Source of the DNA: a bacterium
GTDB lineage: Bacteria > Chloroflexota > Dormibacteria > UBA8260 > Bog-877
Assembly (NCBI GenBank): GCA_021817025.1
Contig: JAKAWF010000022.1
Coordinates: 1-23,365 of the forward strand
Direction of reading: 5' to 3'
DNA length: 23,365 bases
The position numbers and the translations under genes are program-made. This document shows positions 14,303-23,285 of this stretch, in pieces. The notes under the pieces are model-generated. The model had not been told where the DNA came from, did no database searches, and worked only from the letters and a program-made list of their open reading frames with translations. Numbering within the stretch: the first letter of the stretch is position 1; each line of letters starts with the position of its first letter.

Positions 14303-16348
14303 ATGCCCCGCCTCTTCAAGGATCTACCGCTGCCCGCCCCCTCCCAGGGGCAGACCTTCGCCCGGCCGCTCTCCGGCGGGCGCGTTCGAGACGTCTTCGG
14401 CTTGCTCGCCCTGCTGGCGCTCCTTGGCCTGAGCATGGCCGGCTGCGGGCTGGCGGCGCCCAAGGCGGCCGGCGTCACCCCGGCCAGGGTCTCACCCTCT
14501 CCATCGCCACGTCAGCTTCCGGCTGCCGAATCAGGGGTGTTGCCGTGGTCGTTGGCGGCGCCGCTCAGCCGGGCGGTGCTCCTGCCCGGCCCCGGGCCGA
14601 CCCAGTTGACGATCCTCGGAGGCCTCACCGCCGGCGGCGGGTCGGCGGCCGGCATCTACACCCTCAACACGACCGGGGGCGCACTCGCCTACGCGGGCGC
14701 CCTGACCGGTCCTCTCCACGACGCTTCCGGGGCGATTCTCAATGGTCGGGACACGGTCTTCGGAGGCGGTACCACCACCAGTAGCGCGGCCGTGCAGAGC
14801 CTCCCCGCCACCCTCGGCGCGGCGGCACCAAGTGGCACCTTGCCCCAGGCCCGGTCCGACTCCGCCAGCGCCGTGATCGGCGGCACCGCCTACGTGGTGG
14901 GGGGGTACAGCGGGACCAGCTTCGATCCGGCAGTGCTGGCGACCACTGATGGACGCACCTTCAGTACCGTCGCCACGCTGCCGGTCCCGGTCCGCTATCC
15001 CGCGGTCGCGACCCTGGGCGGCCAGATCTACGTCTTCGGCGGCCAGACGGCCACTGGAGAGCCGACCGCCGCGGTCCAGCGCGTCGACCCGGCCACCCAC
15101 TCCGCCAAGCTGGTCGGGACCCTGCCGGAGCCGGTGACGGGAGCGAGCGCCGCCACCCTGCAGGGAGTCCTCTACGTGATGGGAGGTGAGACCTCGGCGG
15201 CGGGTGGGACGGCCCCCAACCCCACGATTTGGGCCTTCGACCAAGCGACAGGGCGGGCGCTCGCGGCCGGACTGCTGCGGGTGCCGGTATCCCACGCGAG
15301 CGTTGCCACTCTGGGCACGCGGGCCTGGCTGGTGGGAGGGGAGAGCGCCGCCGGCCCGGTGGCCACCGTTCAGATGCTGACTCCCAACCTGGGCTTCGGC
15401 ACCGCCGGTGCCCCTGGGGCCGGCTCCCCCTTCTTCGGGGGCAACCTCCTCATTGCGGACGCGGGGGCCAACCAGATCCTGCTGGTGAACCCCGTGGGGC
15501 AGGTCATCTGGCGGTACCCCAGCGCCACCGCGCCGCCTCCGCCGGGCGGCTTCGTCTACCCGGACGACGCCTTCTTCGCGGATCACGGGACGGCGATAGT
15601 CATGAACATGGAGAGCCATCAGGAGATCGTCAAGATCGCCTACCCGTCCGGCCGCGTGCTCTGGACCTACGGGCATCCCGGGGTGGCCGGCAGCGCCCCG
15701 GGATACCTGAACACCCCGGATGACGCCTATCAGCTCAAGAGCGGGCAGATCTCGGTCGCCGACATCCAGAACTGCCGGGTCCTGATCATCAACCCCAATG
15801 GCACCCTCGCTCGCCAGATCGGAACTACCGGATCCTGTGTCCACCGGCCGCCGACCCACCTGGGCTCGCCCAACGGTGATACCCCCCTGCCCAACGGGAA
15901 CATCCTGATCTCCGAGATCAACGGCTCCTGGGTGAGCGAGTACACCACCACCGGCAAGCTGGTCTGGACCACCCACCTGCCCCTGACCTATCCCTCCGAT
16001 CCTCAGCAGATCGGGCCGAACCGCTATCTGATCGCCGGCTACACCAAGCCCGGCGTGATCATGGAGTTCAACCGTCAGGGCCAGGTCCTGTACCGCTATG
16101 CGGTCGCCTCCGGACCGGGAGCCTTGAACACCCCCTCCCTGGTGGAGCTCCTGCCGAGCGGCGCCTTCATGCTCAACGACGACAGCAACGACCGCATGAT
16201 CGCCATCGACCCGGCCACCGGGGCCGCCGTCTGGCAGTACGGCGTGACGGGCGTGTCGGGGACGGCGCCGGGCCTGCTCAACGACCCGGACGGCTTCGAC
16301 CTGCTGATGGCCAACGGCTCCACCCCAACCCACCCCGGCACCGGCTGA
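14303..16348 (+). CDS. Double beta-propeller lipoprotein (kelch plus PQQ/NHL-like)
   Basis: A 681-residue predicted lipoprotein. A hydrophobic stretch VFGLLALLALLGLSMAGC ends in a lipobox with Cys48, followed by a Pro/Ser/Thr-rich linker, so it is probably anchored on the outer face of the membrane. Residues about 90-370 carry kelch-like repeats with recurring VVGG, VFGG, VMGG and LVGG strands after ATL. Residues about 375-670 carry at least six PQQ/NHL-like repeats of the form NGxILI...GxVIWxY (for example GQVIWRY, GRVLWTYG, GKLVWTT, AAVWQYG). No catalytic residues are evident; a scaffold or binding role is likely. ATG 14303 has GAGGA five bases upstream; the open frame extends back to 14159 without signal-peptide character. 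Confidence 0.85.
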   Translation: MPRLFKDLPLPAPSQGQTFARPLSGGRVRDVFGLLALLALLGLSMAGCGLAAPKAAGVTPARVSPSPSPRQLPAAESGVLPWSLAAPLSRAVLLPGPGPTQLTILGGLTAGGGSAAGIYTLNTTGGALAYAGALTGPLHDASGAILNGRDTVFGGGTTTSSAAVQSLPATLGAAAPSGTLPQARSDSASAVIGGTAYVVGGYSGTSFDPAVLATTDGRTFSTVATLPVPVRYPAVATLGGQIYVFGGQTATGEPTAAVQRVDPATHSAKLVGTLPEPVTGASAATLQGVLYVMGGETSAAGGTAPNPTIWAFDQATGRALAAGLLRVPVSHASVATLGTRAWLVGGESAAGPVATVQMLTPNLGFGTAGAPGAGSPFFGGNLLIADAGANQILLVNPVGQVIWRYPSATAPPPPGGFVYPDDAFFADHGTAIVMNMESHQEIVKIAYPSGRVLWTYGHPGVAGSAPGYLNTPDDAYQLKSGQISVADIQNCRVLIINPNGTLARQIGTTGSCVHRPPTHLGSPNGDTPLPNGNILISEINGSWVSEYTTTGKLVWTTHLPLTYPSDPQQIGPNRYLIAGYTKPGVIMEFNRQGQVLYRYAVASGPGALNTPSLVELLPSGAFMLNDDSNDRMIAIDPATGAAVWQYGVTGVSGTAPGLLNDPDGFDLLMANGSTPTHPGTG

Positions 16349-16461
16349 CACACCGTCTCCGGCCTCTCCGGGGCCATGGACGTGGGGCACCCGGCCGGGC
16401 ACTCTCCCGGCAGATCAGCCGACGGTGCCCACCTCCGGGGATCGGGTCGTGCGCACGGCCC

Positions 16462-16470
16462 TGATAGCAT
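16462..16470 (+). promoter_or_regulatory. Extended -10 promoter for a leaderless gene
   Basis: TGATAGCAT matches the extended -10 pattern TGnTANNNT and ends 8 bases before the ATG at 16479, so the message would start at or beside the start codon. No Shine-Dalgarno site precedes that ATG, in agreement. Confidence 0.45.
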
Positions 16471-16478
16471 GGCCGGCC

Positions 16479-17279
16479 ATGCTGGCACAGGCCGCCGCGC
16501 CCCGACCGCGCGGGCGGGAGCTCGGGCGCGCCGCGCTCATCACAGGTGGGACCTCCGGCATCGGGCTGGCCACGGCCGAGCGACTCGGTGAGGATGGCTA
16601 CGCGCTCGTTCTCACCGGCCGGGACCAGCAGCGGGGCGAGGCCGCCGTGGCCGGCCTGCGTGGGGAGGGCCGAGACGCCCACTTCGTGGCCGCTGACGCC
16701 CGCGATCCCGGGGCGGCCAGCGCAGCGGTGGAGGTGGTGCGGCAGCGATTCGGGCGCCTGGACCTGCTCGTGGCCAGCGCGGGGGTGGGGGTGGTGGCGC
16801 CCTTGATCGACACTCCGCCGGCCCAGTTGGAGCGACTGCTGGCCGTCAACGTGCTGGGCTATCTCATCCAGGTCCAGGCCGCGCGGGAGCTGCTGGCCGC
16901 GAGCAGTCCCTCCGCGGTGGTGCTGGTGTCTTCAGACTCCGGAGTGCGCGGCGATGTGCCCCTGGGCGCCTACTCGGTCTCCAAGGCGGCGGTCAACATG
17001 ATGGGCCGGATGCTGGCCGTCGACCTCGCTCCCCAGGGTGTCCGGGTGAACGTCGTCTGCCCCGGCGACACTCTGCCCGGAATGCGCTACATGGGCACGC
17101 TCGGCGAGCCCGAAGCCAGTGCCGAAGACCCCGCGCGCTGGACTCCATCCCCGCTGGGCCGGTTCGCGCTGGGTCGGGAGGTGGCCGAAGTGATCGCGTT
17201 CCTCGGCCAGGCCAAGGCGAGCTTCGTGGACGGGGCCGTGCTGCTGATTGACGGGGGCGCGGGGGCCGGCTATCCCTGA
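16479..17279 (+). CDS. Short-chain dehydrogenase/reductase
   Basis: A 266-residue classical SDR with TGGTSGIG (22-29), an Arg at LTGRD favouring NADP(H), ASAG in place of NNAG, Asn in LLAVNVLGY, Ser in VLVSSDSG and the YSVSK catalytic pair. It ends with the usual DGAVLLIDGG strand. Its sequence differs clearly from the two SDRs of the catabolic locus. The ATG at 16479 is chosen from the promoter just upstream, which would make it leaderless; GTG codons at 16425 and 16449 are in frame but precede or overlap that promoter. It is the first of three co-directional enzyme genes with gaps of 262 and 109 bases, so a shared pathway is possible but not proven. The substrate is unknown. Confidence 0.85.
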   Translation: MLAQAAAPRPRGRELGRAALITGGTSGIGLATAERLGEDGYALVLTGRDQQRGEAAVAGLRGEGRDAHFVAADARDPGAASAAVEVVRQRFGRLDLLVASAGVGVVAPLIDTPPAQLERLLAVNVLGYLIQVQAARELLAASSPSAVVLVSSDSGVRGDVPLGAYSVSKAAVNMMGRMLAVDLAPQGVRVNVVCPGDTLPGMRYMGTLGEPEASAEDPARWTPSPLGRFALGREVAEVIAFLGQAKASFVDGAVLLIDGGAGAGYP

Positions 17280-17325
17280 CCTCGCAATGGGCCCCGCCGG
17301 CGCCCCAGGTCCCCCTCGGGGCCAG

Positions 17326-17334
17326 TGCTATCCT
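17326..17334 (+). promoter_or_regulatory. Extended -10 promoter candidate
   Basis: TGCTATCCT matches TGnTANNNT. It would start a transcript near 17341, giving a leader of about 200 bases before the desulfurase-like gene, or a leaderless start at the GTG at 17342. The frame opened by that GTG (67 codons) is Arg/Pro/Gly-rich and not convincing. Confidence 0.35.
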
Positions 17335-17541
17335 CAAAGGCGTGCTGGGAGGGTGTGGGGAGGGTCGGACCCGGGAGCAGCCGGACAGCCTGCGGGCCGG
17401 GCCTTCGAGGTCCACGAGGGCGCCGCGTCCGGCGGCGGCGCCGAATACCACCGGTGGCCGACCGGCTCCCCCGCTGGCTGGGATGCGCCGTCCACCCCAC
17501 CGAGCTGGGGGTGCTGCTGGCGGGCGGCTGGGACGGTGGCG

Positions 17542-18771
17542 GTGAGTCAGCTCCCGGCGCCCGCTTTGAGCTTCGACCCCGGCCCAGTTCGCAGGCAGTT
17601 CCCGGCTCTTGGCGATGGCGGCGCCTACCTTGACGGTGCGGCTGGGACCCAGGTCCCCCGGGCGGTCATCGACGCCATCGCCAATGCCTACTTGGGGGGG
17701 CTCGGCAACACCGGGGGAGCGTTTGCGGCCAGCCGGCGGAGCGATGAGATCGTCGGCGAGGCGAGGAGGGCCGTTGCGGACTTGGTGGGAGGAGTCGCCG
17801 ACGGGGTCATCCTGGGACCGAACATGACCACCCTCACCTATCGGCTGTCCTACGCTCTGGGCAGGAGCTGGGCCCCCGGCGATGAGGTCGTGGTCTCGCA
17901 GTTGGATCACGACGCCAACGTGCGCCCCTGGGTGCAGGCCGCCCAGCGCGCGGGCGCTCAGATTCGCTGGGCCAGGATCGATCCCACCACCGGCGAGCTG
18001 GGTAGTGAGCAGTACCGGGAGCTGATCGGCCCCCGGACCCGTTTGGTGGCGGTGACCGCCGCCAGCAACCTGCTGGGGATCAGGCCGGCTGTCGCCGAGA
18101 TCACGGCGATCGCCCATCGAGCAGGCGCCCTCACCTACATCGACGGGGTGCACGCCACTCCCCACGGCCCCATCGACGTTGGCGCGCTCGGAGCCGACTT
18201 CTACGTGACCAGCGCCTACAAGTGGTGCGGCCCGCATGTGGGCGCGGTGGTGGCCAATCCTGAGCTCTTGGAGGCCATCATTCCGGACAAGCTGCTCCCC
18301 TCCTCGGACGAGGTGCCCGAGCGCTTTGAGACCGGCACCCCGCCGTTCGCCGACTACGCGGGGGTGGTGGCCGCGGTCGACCACCTCGCGGGACTACTTC
18401 CTGGCACCGACGGTACCCGGCGGCAGTGCCTGCTGGCGTCGATGGCCGCGGTGGAGCGCTACGAGTCGCGGCTGTTCGCAGGGCTGCTCAGCGGCCTGGC
18501 GTCGATGGCCGACGTCACTCTCTACGGGCGCTCGGCAGATCGGGCGCCCACGGCCTATTTCAAGGTGCGGGGGCACACCCCCGATGCGGTGGCGGCGGCG
18601 CTGGCGCGGCGCCAGGTCAATGTGTGGAGCGGTCACAACTACGCCTGGGAGCTGACCGGAGCTCTGGGGATCAGGGATTCGGGCAGCGCCGTGAGGGCTG
18701 GGCTTGTCCACTACAACGACAGTTCGGACGTGGAGCGCCTCCTCGCCGGTGTCGCCGGGCTCTCGGATTGA
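17542..18771 (+). CDS. Cysteine-desulfurase-like PLP enzyme (aminotransferase class V)
   Basis: A 409-residue fold-type I PLP enzyme of the group annotated as cysteine desulfurase-like (TIGR01976 type, from memory). Features: an N-terminal VRRQFPAL then YLDGAAGTQVPRAVIDAI, a His-containing SQLDHDANV loop (119-127), the PLP-binding Asp201 in YIDGVHATPH, and Lys227 in VTSAYKWCGPHVGA as the Schiff-base lysine. The flexible active-Cys loop of true IscS/SufS desulfurases is not obvious and no Fe-S partner genes are nearby, so a lyase or transaminase on another amino acid is as likely. GTG 17542 is a choice by homology; another GTG lies at 17536 and neither has a good ribosome site. The frame is open back to 17248 without conserved content. 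Confidence 0.85.
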   Translation: MSQLPAPALSFDPGPVRRQFPALGDGGAYLDGAAGTQVPRAVIDAIANAYLGGLGNTGGAFAASRRSDEIVGEARRAVADLVGGVADGVILGPNMTTLTYRLSYALGRSWAPGDEVVVSQLDHDANVRPWVQAAQRAGAQIRWARIDPTTGELGSEQYRELIGPRTRLVAVTAASNLLGIRPAVAEITAIAHRAGALTYIDGVHATPHGPIDVGALGADFYVTSAYKWCGPHVGAVVANPELLEAIIPDKLLPSSDEVPERFETGTPPFADYAGVVAAVDHLAGLLPGTDGTRRQCLLASMAAVERYESRLFAGLLSGLASMADVTLYGRSADRAPTAYFKVRGHTPDAVAAALARRQVNVWSGHNYAWELTGALGIRDSGSAVRAGLVHYNDSSDVERLLAGVAGLSD

Positions 18772-18880
18772 CCGGCCAGGGATTGAGCTTGAAGGCGGTC
18801 TGGTGGGCCGGGCCCGGCACTCCCGAGGCTCATGGCAGCGGCGCGGTCCCGGGGCCCATGGCAGCGGGTGTGTCCCGGCG

Positions 18881-21235
18881 GTGACCACCAGCTGGGTGCT
18901 TCAGCAACTGGAGTCGCCGGCGCCGGAGCTCAGCCTCCAGGCCGTGGAGGCCGTCTCCGCCGACCACTTCGGCGTCGTGGGTCGGGCGACCCGGCTGTTC
19001 AGCGAGCGCGACCAGAACTTTCGGATCACCGCCCGGGATGGCGGCGAGTTCGTGCTCAAGGTGAGCAATCAGGCCGACGGCCCGGAGGTGCTCCGGTTGC
19101 AGTCGGAGGCCATGCTCCACTCGGCAATGGTCGACCCAGGACTGCCCATGATGCGCTCCGTTCCAGCAACCGGCGGCTCGCCCCACGTGGAGGTGGTGGC
19201 CGCGGCCGGCGAGCCCTACCTCGTGCGCATGTTCACCTTCATGCCCGGGCGCCACCTCGAGAGCGACGAGCTGCGCCTGGACGCCCTGGGTGGGTTGGGC
19301 GTCTCGGCCGCGCGGCTGGCTCGCTCGCTGCGCGGCTTCTTCCATCCCGCGGCGGCCCGGCCCTTGGTCTGGAACGCCCGGCACGTCTCGGAGCTGCGAC
19401 CACTGCTTGGTGAGATCGAGGACGCCCGGCATCGGGAGCTGGTGGAGATGGCGCTCGATGACTTCGCCGTCCGGGCCGAGCCCGGCTTCGCGGGGCTGCG
19501 GGCGCAGGTGATCCACAACGACCTCTCCCTCAGCAATCTGGTGTTCGACGAACGGCAGCGGGTGAGCGGGATCCTGGACTTCGGGGATGTCGCCCACTCG
19601 GCACTGGTGTGCGAGCTCGCGATCTGTGCGGAGTCCGCGCTCGCCCGCCCCGACGGGATGGCGGCCCTGGGCGCGGTGGTGGCCGGCTTCGAGTCGGTCA
19701 CGCCCCTGGAGGAGGCGGAGTCCGAGCTACTGCCCGACTTCCTGCTGGCTCGTTGGGCGGCCCTGGCCCTGATCTCCAGCTGGCGGCTCAGGCAATTCCC
19801 CGCCAGCGCGCCGCATGTGGGCGCGTGGCAGCAAGGTCTCTGGACCATGTTCGCGCGGGTTGCCGAGCTGGGACTGGAGGAGTGGCGGGGGCTGGTCCAG
19901 GGGGTCGTCCGGAGCGGGGACCGACGGGGCCGATCGCAGTCCATCCCAGCCTCGGTGGACTCGCTGGCGGAGCGTCGCCGCCGACTCCTCGGCGCGGCCC
20001 TGTCGCCTCTCTTCTACGATCCCCCGCTCCACCTGGAGCGGGGCCAAGGGGTGTGGCTGCATGACGCCTCCGGCCGGCGCTACCTCGATGCCTACAACAA
20101 TGTGCCGATCGTGGGGCATGGCCATCCCCAGGTGGTGGCGGCGATCGCCCGTCAGTCGGCGACTCTCGCCACCAACACGCGCTATCTCCACGAGGCGCCC
20201 CTGGAGCTCGCGGAGCGGCTGATCGCGACCATGCCCGACGGCCTGAACACGGTCCTGTTCGTCAACTCCGGCAGTGAGGCCAACGATCTCGCCTGGCGGC
20301 TGGCGCGCAGCTTCACCGGGGGCACGGGGGGGGTGGTGACTCGCTTCGCCTACCACGGCATCTCCGCCGCCATCGCCGACCTCTCCCCTGAGGAGTGGCA
20401 CGGGCAGGCCCGACCGGCTCACGTGGAGACCGTGCCTGCCCCGGACGGCTATCGTGGCCCTTACCGGCGGGAGGACGAGGGCTGGGTCCGTCGCTACGCG
20501 GCCCACATCGAGGAGGCGGTGTCGGCCCTGGCCGCGAGGGGGCATCGACCCGCAGCTCTCTTCATCGACACCGGTCTCACCAGCGAGGGCATCCTCACCC
20601 CTCCCCCTGACTACCTCCAGGAGGTGGCGAGCCATTGGCGAGCCGCGGGCGGACTGCTGGTGGGCGACGAGGTGCAGCTTGGATTCGGCCGCTCGGGTTC
20701 CCACCTGTGGGGCTTCGAAGGCCACGGGGTTGTCCCTGACATCGTGACTCTGGGCAAGCCGATGGGCAATGGCTACCCGATCGCGGCGGTTGTCACCAGG
20801 TCCGAGATCGTCGACAAGTTCGCAGCCGATACCGGGTGGTTCAGCACCTTCGGCGGCAACCAGGTCGCCTGTGAGGCCGGTCTGGCTGTGCTCGACGTGA
20901 TCGAGGGGGAGGGGCTGCGGCAGCGCGCGTCGGCGGTGGGCTCTGATCTTCGGGCGCGACTGGCCGCGCTGCAGACGCGTCATCAGGTGATCGGGGAGGT
21001 GCGGTCACTTGGATTGCTGGTCGGGGTCGAGTTGGTGCGCGACCGGGCGACCCGGGAGCCCCTCTCGGCCGCCGGGGTGGTCAACTCGATGCGCCATCTC
21101 GGGGTCCTGGTGGGGGCCACCGGTCCCGCCGGCAACGTGATCAAGATCAGACCACCTCTGGTGATCACGGTCGAGCAGGCCGCGATGGTCACCGATGCGC
21201 TGGACCGGGTCCTGGCCGGGCTGCCTGACGCCTGA
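18881..21235 (+). CDS. APH-type kinase fused to class-III aminotransferase-fold phospho-lyase
   Basis: A 784-residue two-domain protein. Residues 1-345 form an aminoglycoside-phosphotransferase/choline-kinase-like kinase with ATP Lys60 (FVLKVSN), catalytic loop HNDLSLSNLVF (Asp214, Asn219) and the metal-binding DFG at 233-235. Residues 360-784 form a class-III PLP enzyme with NSGSEAND (462-469), Asp596 in GLLVGDEVQLGFGRSG and Schiff-base Lys626 in VTLGKPMGNGYPI. The same pair, kinase AGPHD1 and ammoniophospholyases AGXT2L1/2, acts on hydroxylysine and phosphoethanolamine, and bacterial fusions of them are known. The likely job is to phosphorylate an amino alcohol and then eliminate phosphate and ammonia. 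The M23-like middle domain of many bacterial fusions is absent. GTG 18881 is chosen where domain similarity begins; no strong ribosome site is seen. Confidence 0.88.
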   Translation: MTTSWVLQQLESPAPELSLQAVEAVSADHFGVVGRATRLFSERDQNFRITARDGGEFVLKVSNQADGPEVLRLQSEAMLHSAMVDPGLPMMRSVPATGGSPHVEVVAAAGEPYLVRMFTFMPGRHLESDELRLDALGGLGVSAARLARSLRGFFHPAAARPLVWNARHVSELRPLLGEIEDARHRELVEMALDDFAVRAEPGFAGLRAQVIHNDLSLSNLVFDERQRVSGILDFGDVAHSALVCELAICAESALARPDGMAALGAVVAGFESVTPLEEAESELLPDFLLARWAALALISSWRLRQFPASAPHVGAWQQGLWTMFARVAELGLEEWRGLVQGVVRSGDRRGRSQSIPASVDSLAERRRRLLGAALSPLFYDPPLHLERGQGVWLHDASGRRYLDAYNNVPIVGHGHPQVVAAIARQSATLATNTRYLHEAPLELAERLIATMPDGLNTVLFVNSGSEANDLAWRLARSFTGGTGGVVTRFAYHGISAAIADLSPEEWHGQARPAHVETVPAPDGYRGPYRREDEGWVRRYAAHIEEAVSALAARGHRPAALFIDTGLTSEGILTPPPDYLQEVASHWRAAGGLLVGDEVQLGFGRSGSHLWGFEGHGVVPDIVTLGKPMGNGYPIAAVVTRSEIVDKFAADTGWFSTFGGNQVACEAGLAVLDVIEGEGLRQRASAVGSDLRARLAALQTRHQVIGEVRSLGLLVGVELVRDRATREPLSAAGVVNSMRHLGVLVGATGPAGNVIKIRPPLVITVEQAAMVTDALDRVLAGLPDA

Positions 21236-21274
21236 GGCCGGGGGACGCAGGCCGGTCCGAATCGACTGCCCCGG

Positions 21275-22603
21275 CTACCCTATGGCCACGTCGTGCCAGG
21301 TCATCCCGCCGTTGGTGGACATGATCAGCGCATCCGGTCCCAGGGCCTGCGATTGCGCTCTGGGCTGGCCATGGACGGCGACGCATTGAGTGGCTGTGGT
21401 GCACCCGAAGTCGGTGAAGCCCACGCCCCCGTCGTCATAGAAGGCGGCGGTGCTCCAGGTGGCGCCACCATCGCTCGAGCGGTAGATCCAGCTGGCCGCA
21501 GAGGCGGTGGCCAGGAGCAAGTCCAGGGTGGTGGGGGCGGCCAGCTGGCCGCCATCACCGCCCAACCCGGGCGCTCCCAGAGCCACGCTCTGACCCTGAG
21601 CGGTGCGCACGGCCTCCTTCTGGGTGCTGCCCGTTGCCCCGTTCCCCGAGCACAAGGAGTCGAGGGTGGCGATGTCGGGCATGGCGAATGAGGTGAGGCC
21701 AAGGGAGTTGCCGGTGACGGCACAAGGATCGGGGAAGGGTGCCCAGTGGACGCCGTCACCGGTGGCGTACAGGGCCGGCCGGGGCGGGTAGGTGCCGGTC
21801 AGCGCCAGCAGGACAAACCCGGCCACGCTGCTGCCGCTGCTGTGGAGCGCGATCGGATCAGTCGGTCCCGGGAAGGCCGGCCCAAAGCCGGTGGCCGAGA
21901 CCCCGGGCAGAGGCTTGAAGTCCGTGCGATTGGCCGGGGAACTGTACAGCGTGAAGGTGCCGCTCCCGGTGGCGGACAGAGCGCTCGCCACCAGCGCGTA
22001 CGCTCGCCCGTTGACGGCCTCCAAAGCCGTCACCGCTCCGGGCATGCTCACCTCTTGCCAAGTGGCCCCGCCGTTGTGGGTCACGACGAGACCGGGCCCG
22101 AAGGCCCAGCCGTCCTGGCCATTGGCGAAACGCACGCGGCTGACCCCTGTCAGTGGCGAGGAGCCGTCCAACCCCTCGGCGTAAGGGACCCGAGGCGCCG
22201 GAATCGCCTGCCACGCCCGGCCGCCGTCGGAGGTTCTGACCAGGGTCGTGCAGGGCGCGTTGGTGCAGGTGGCCGTGGTACCCAGCACGTAACCGACCCG
22301 GGCTGAGACGAAGCTCACCGAACCAGCCTCGAAACCAGCTGGGACAGGCCGTTCCGGCACCACCGTCGTCACCGCACTCGGGAGAGTGGACGGTGAGGGT
22401 CGGGGAGTGCGGGAAGGGGAGGGTGTGGGCGTGGCTGACGTGCTGGCAGCGCAGCCCGTGGTGGAGAGCAGCAGCGCGAGGGAAGCGGCGCGGAGAGTGT
22501 GCAGAGCTCCGGGTCGGCCACGTCCGGGCGGAGATGTCGAAGCGAGCTCCTTCCCGGGGCCGCCCGCTGAACCGCGGGTGGGTGAGCGAGTCCATCCGGC
22601 CAT
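21275..22603 (-). CDS. Asp-box (BNR) beta-propeller lipoprotein
   Basis: A 442-residue predicted lipoprotein: a basic N-region, hydrophobic LRAASLALLLSTTGC with lipobox Cys51, then a Thr/Pro/Ser linker (about 55-80). The body has four Asp-box motifs, RTSDGGRAW (123-131), THNGGATW (175-182), RSSDGGATW (375-383) and STNGGMTW (429-436), plus a degenerate one at ATGDGVHW. This is the pattern of sortilin/YCF48-like propellers. Six or more Cys in the mature part could form disulfides, in keeping with an exported protein. ATG 22603 is listed; the frame is open to 22846, but that part lacks protein-like composition and no clear ribosome site is visible. It is convergent with the kinase-lyase gene, 39 bases apart. 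The function is probably binding or a surface role; no hydrolase residues are evident. Confidence 0.83.
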   Translation of the reverse strand: MAGWTRSPTRGSAGGPGKELASTSPPGRGRPGALHTLRAASLALLLSTTGCAASTSATPTPSPSRTPRPSPSTLPSAVTTVVPERPVPAGFEAGSVSFVSARVGYVLGTTATCTNAPCTTLVRTSDGGRAWQAIPAPRVPYAEGLDGSSPLTGVSRVRFANGQDGWAFGPGLVVTHNGGATWQEVSMPGAVTALEAVNGRAYALVASALSATGSGTFTLYSSPANRTDFKPLPGVSATGFGPAFPGPTDPIALHSSGSSVAGFVLLALTGTYPPRPALYATGDGVHWAPFPDPCAVTGNSLGLTSFAMPDIATLDSLCSGNGATGSTQKEAVRTAQGQSVALGAPGLGGDGGQLAAPTTLDLLLATASAASWIYRSSDGGATWSTAAFYDDGGVGFTDFGCTTATQCVAVHGQPRAQSQALGPDALIMSTNGGMTWHDVAIG

Positions 22604-23255
22604 CAGCTGCTGACTGGGATGCGCAACCGGCCGCTTGGGGGCGCAGTCGCGGGCGGTGCCCAGAGGCAGCCTGGGAGGGGGTGGACACTCAGGGGTCCCA
22701 GCCCGTTCCGAGTGCGGCCCGGAACGGGCGGCGGGACCGCCGGTGGTGGAGCGGGCGAGGGAGCCGATCCCGATTCCCAACGGCATCCGGTGAGGCCGAC
22801 GCCGGTCGGAACTTGAGAGACCATCGTCATCGGCTCCGCCGGCCATGTCGCCCGGCGGAATGGAATCGGCACACGGCTTGAGGTCGACGCCCAGACCCCG
22901 AGGAATCAGACGGGATCGGCGCGAGGGGAGTACCCATCGCTCGTCCCTTCATGGTTTCCGCCGAGGTTGACGGAGACCTGAACTGGAACCCGCCAAGGGT
23001 TGGTGTGACCTGACCACCATCGCACCAGCCAACGGTCCTCACAGCTCGCGGGTTACGCGGCCGCGCGCCAGCCCGCGCGGACTGGGCTGGCCTTGGTGGT
23101 TTGCCCGGTCTGCCCGCCGGGGCGGCGGGTGAGGATGACGCCGAATCGCAGTCCCCACAGCCCGGTGCTGCACTCCGGTCTCTGAAGTCCTGCTTCCGGC
23201 GGCGGAGCCGATCGAGGCCCGGAGGGGTCCTCGTGGCCGAGGGGTTGCGAACAGT
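22604..23255. other. Gene-free stretch before the mobile element
   Basis: About 650 bases with no convincing coding frame on either strand. It must contain the promoter of the minus-strand lipoprotein and, near its right part, the left end of the IS607-type element. That family has no terminal inverted repeats or target duplication, so the boundary cannot be read without an empty site for comparison. Confidence 0.55.
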
Positions 23256-23282
23256 TGCTCGTACGATGCGGTATAGTGAGCA
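23256..23282 (+). promoter_or_regulatory. tnpA: IS607 recombinase promoter inside an inverted repeat
   Basis: A near-consensus -10 TATAGT (23272-23277) ends 8 bases before the tnpA ATG, suggesting a leaderless message. TGCTC (23256-23260) and GAGCA (23278-23282) form a 5-bp inverted repeat around it. The MerR-like N-terminal domain of the recombinase could bind there and regulate its own gene; that is inference. Confidence 0.45.
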
Positions 23283-23285
23283 GAG

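Noticed and set aside
17248..17541. N-terminal extension of the desulfurase-like frame, and an alternative frame from GTG 17454 with good wobble bias
   Set aside because: Family similarity begins after 17542; the extension overlaps the preceding SDR gene and promoter, and the 17454 frame has no ribosome site and runs into the known gene in the wrong frame.
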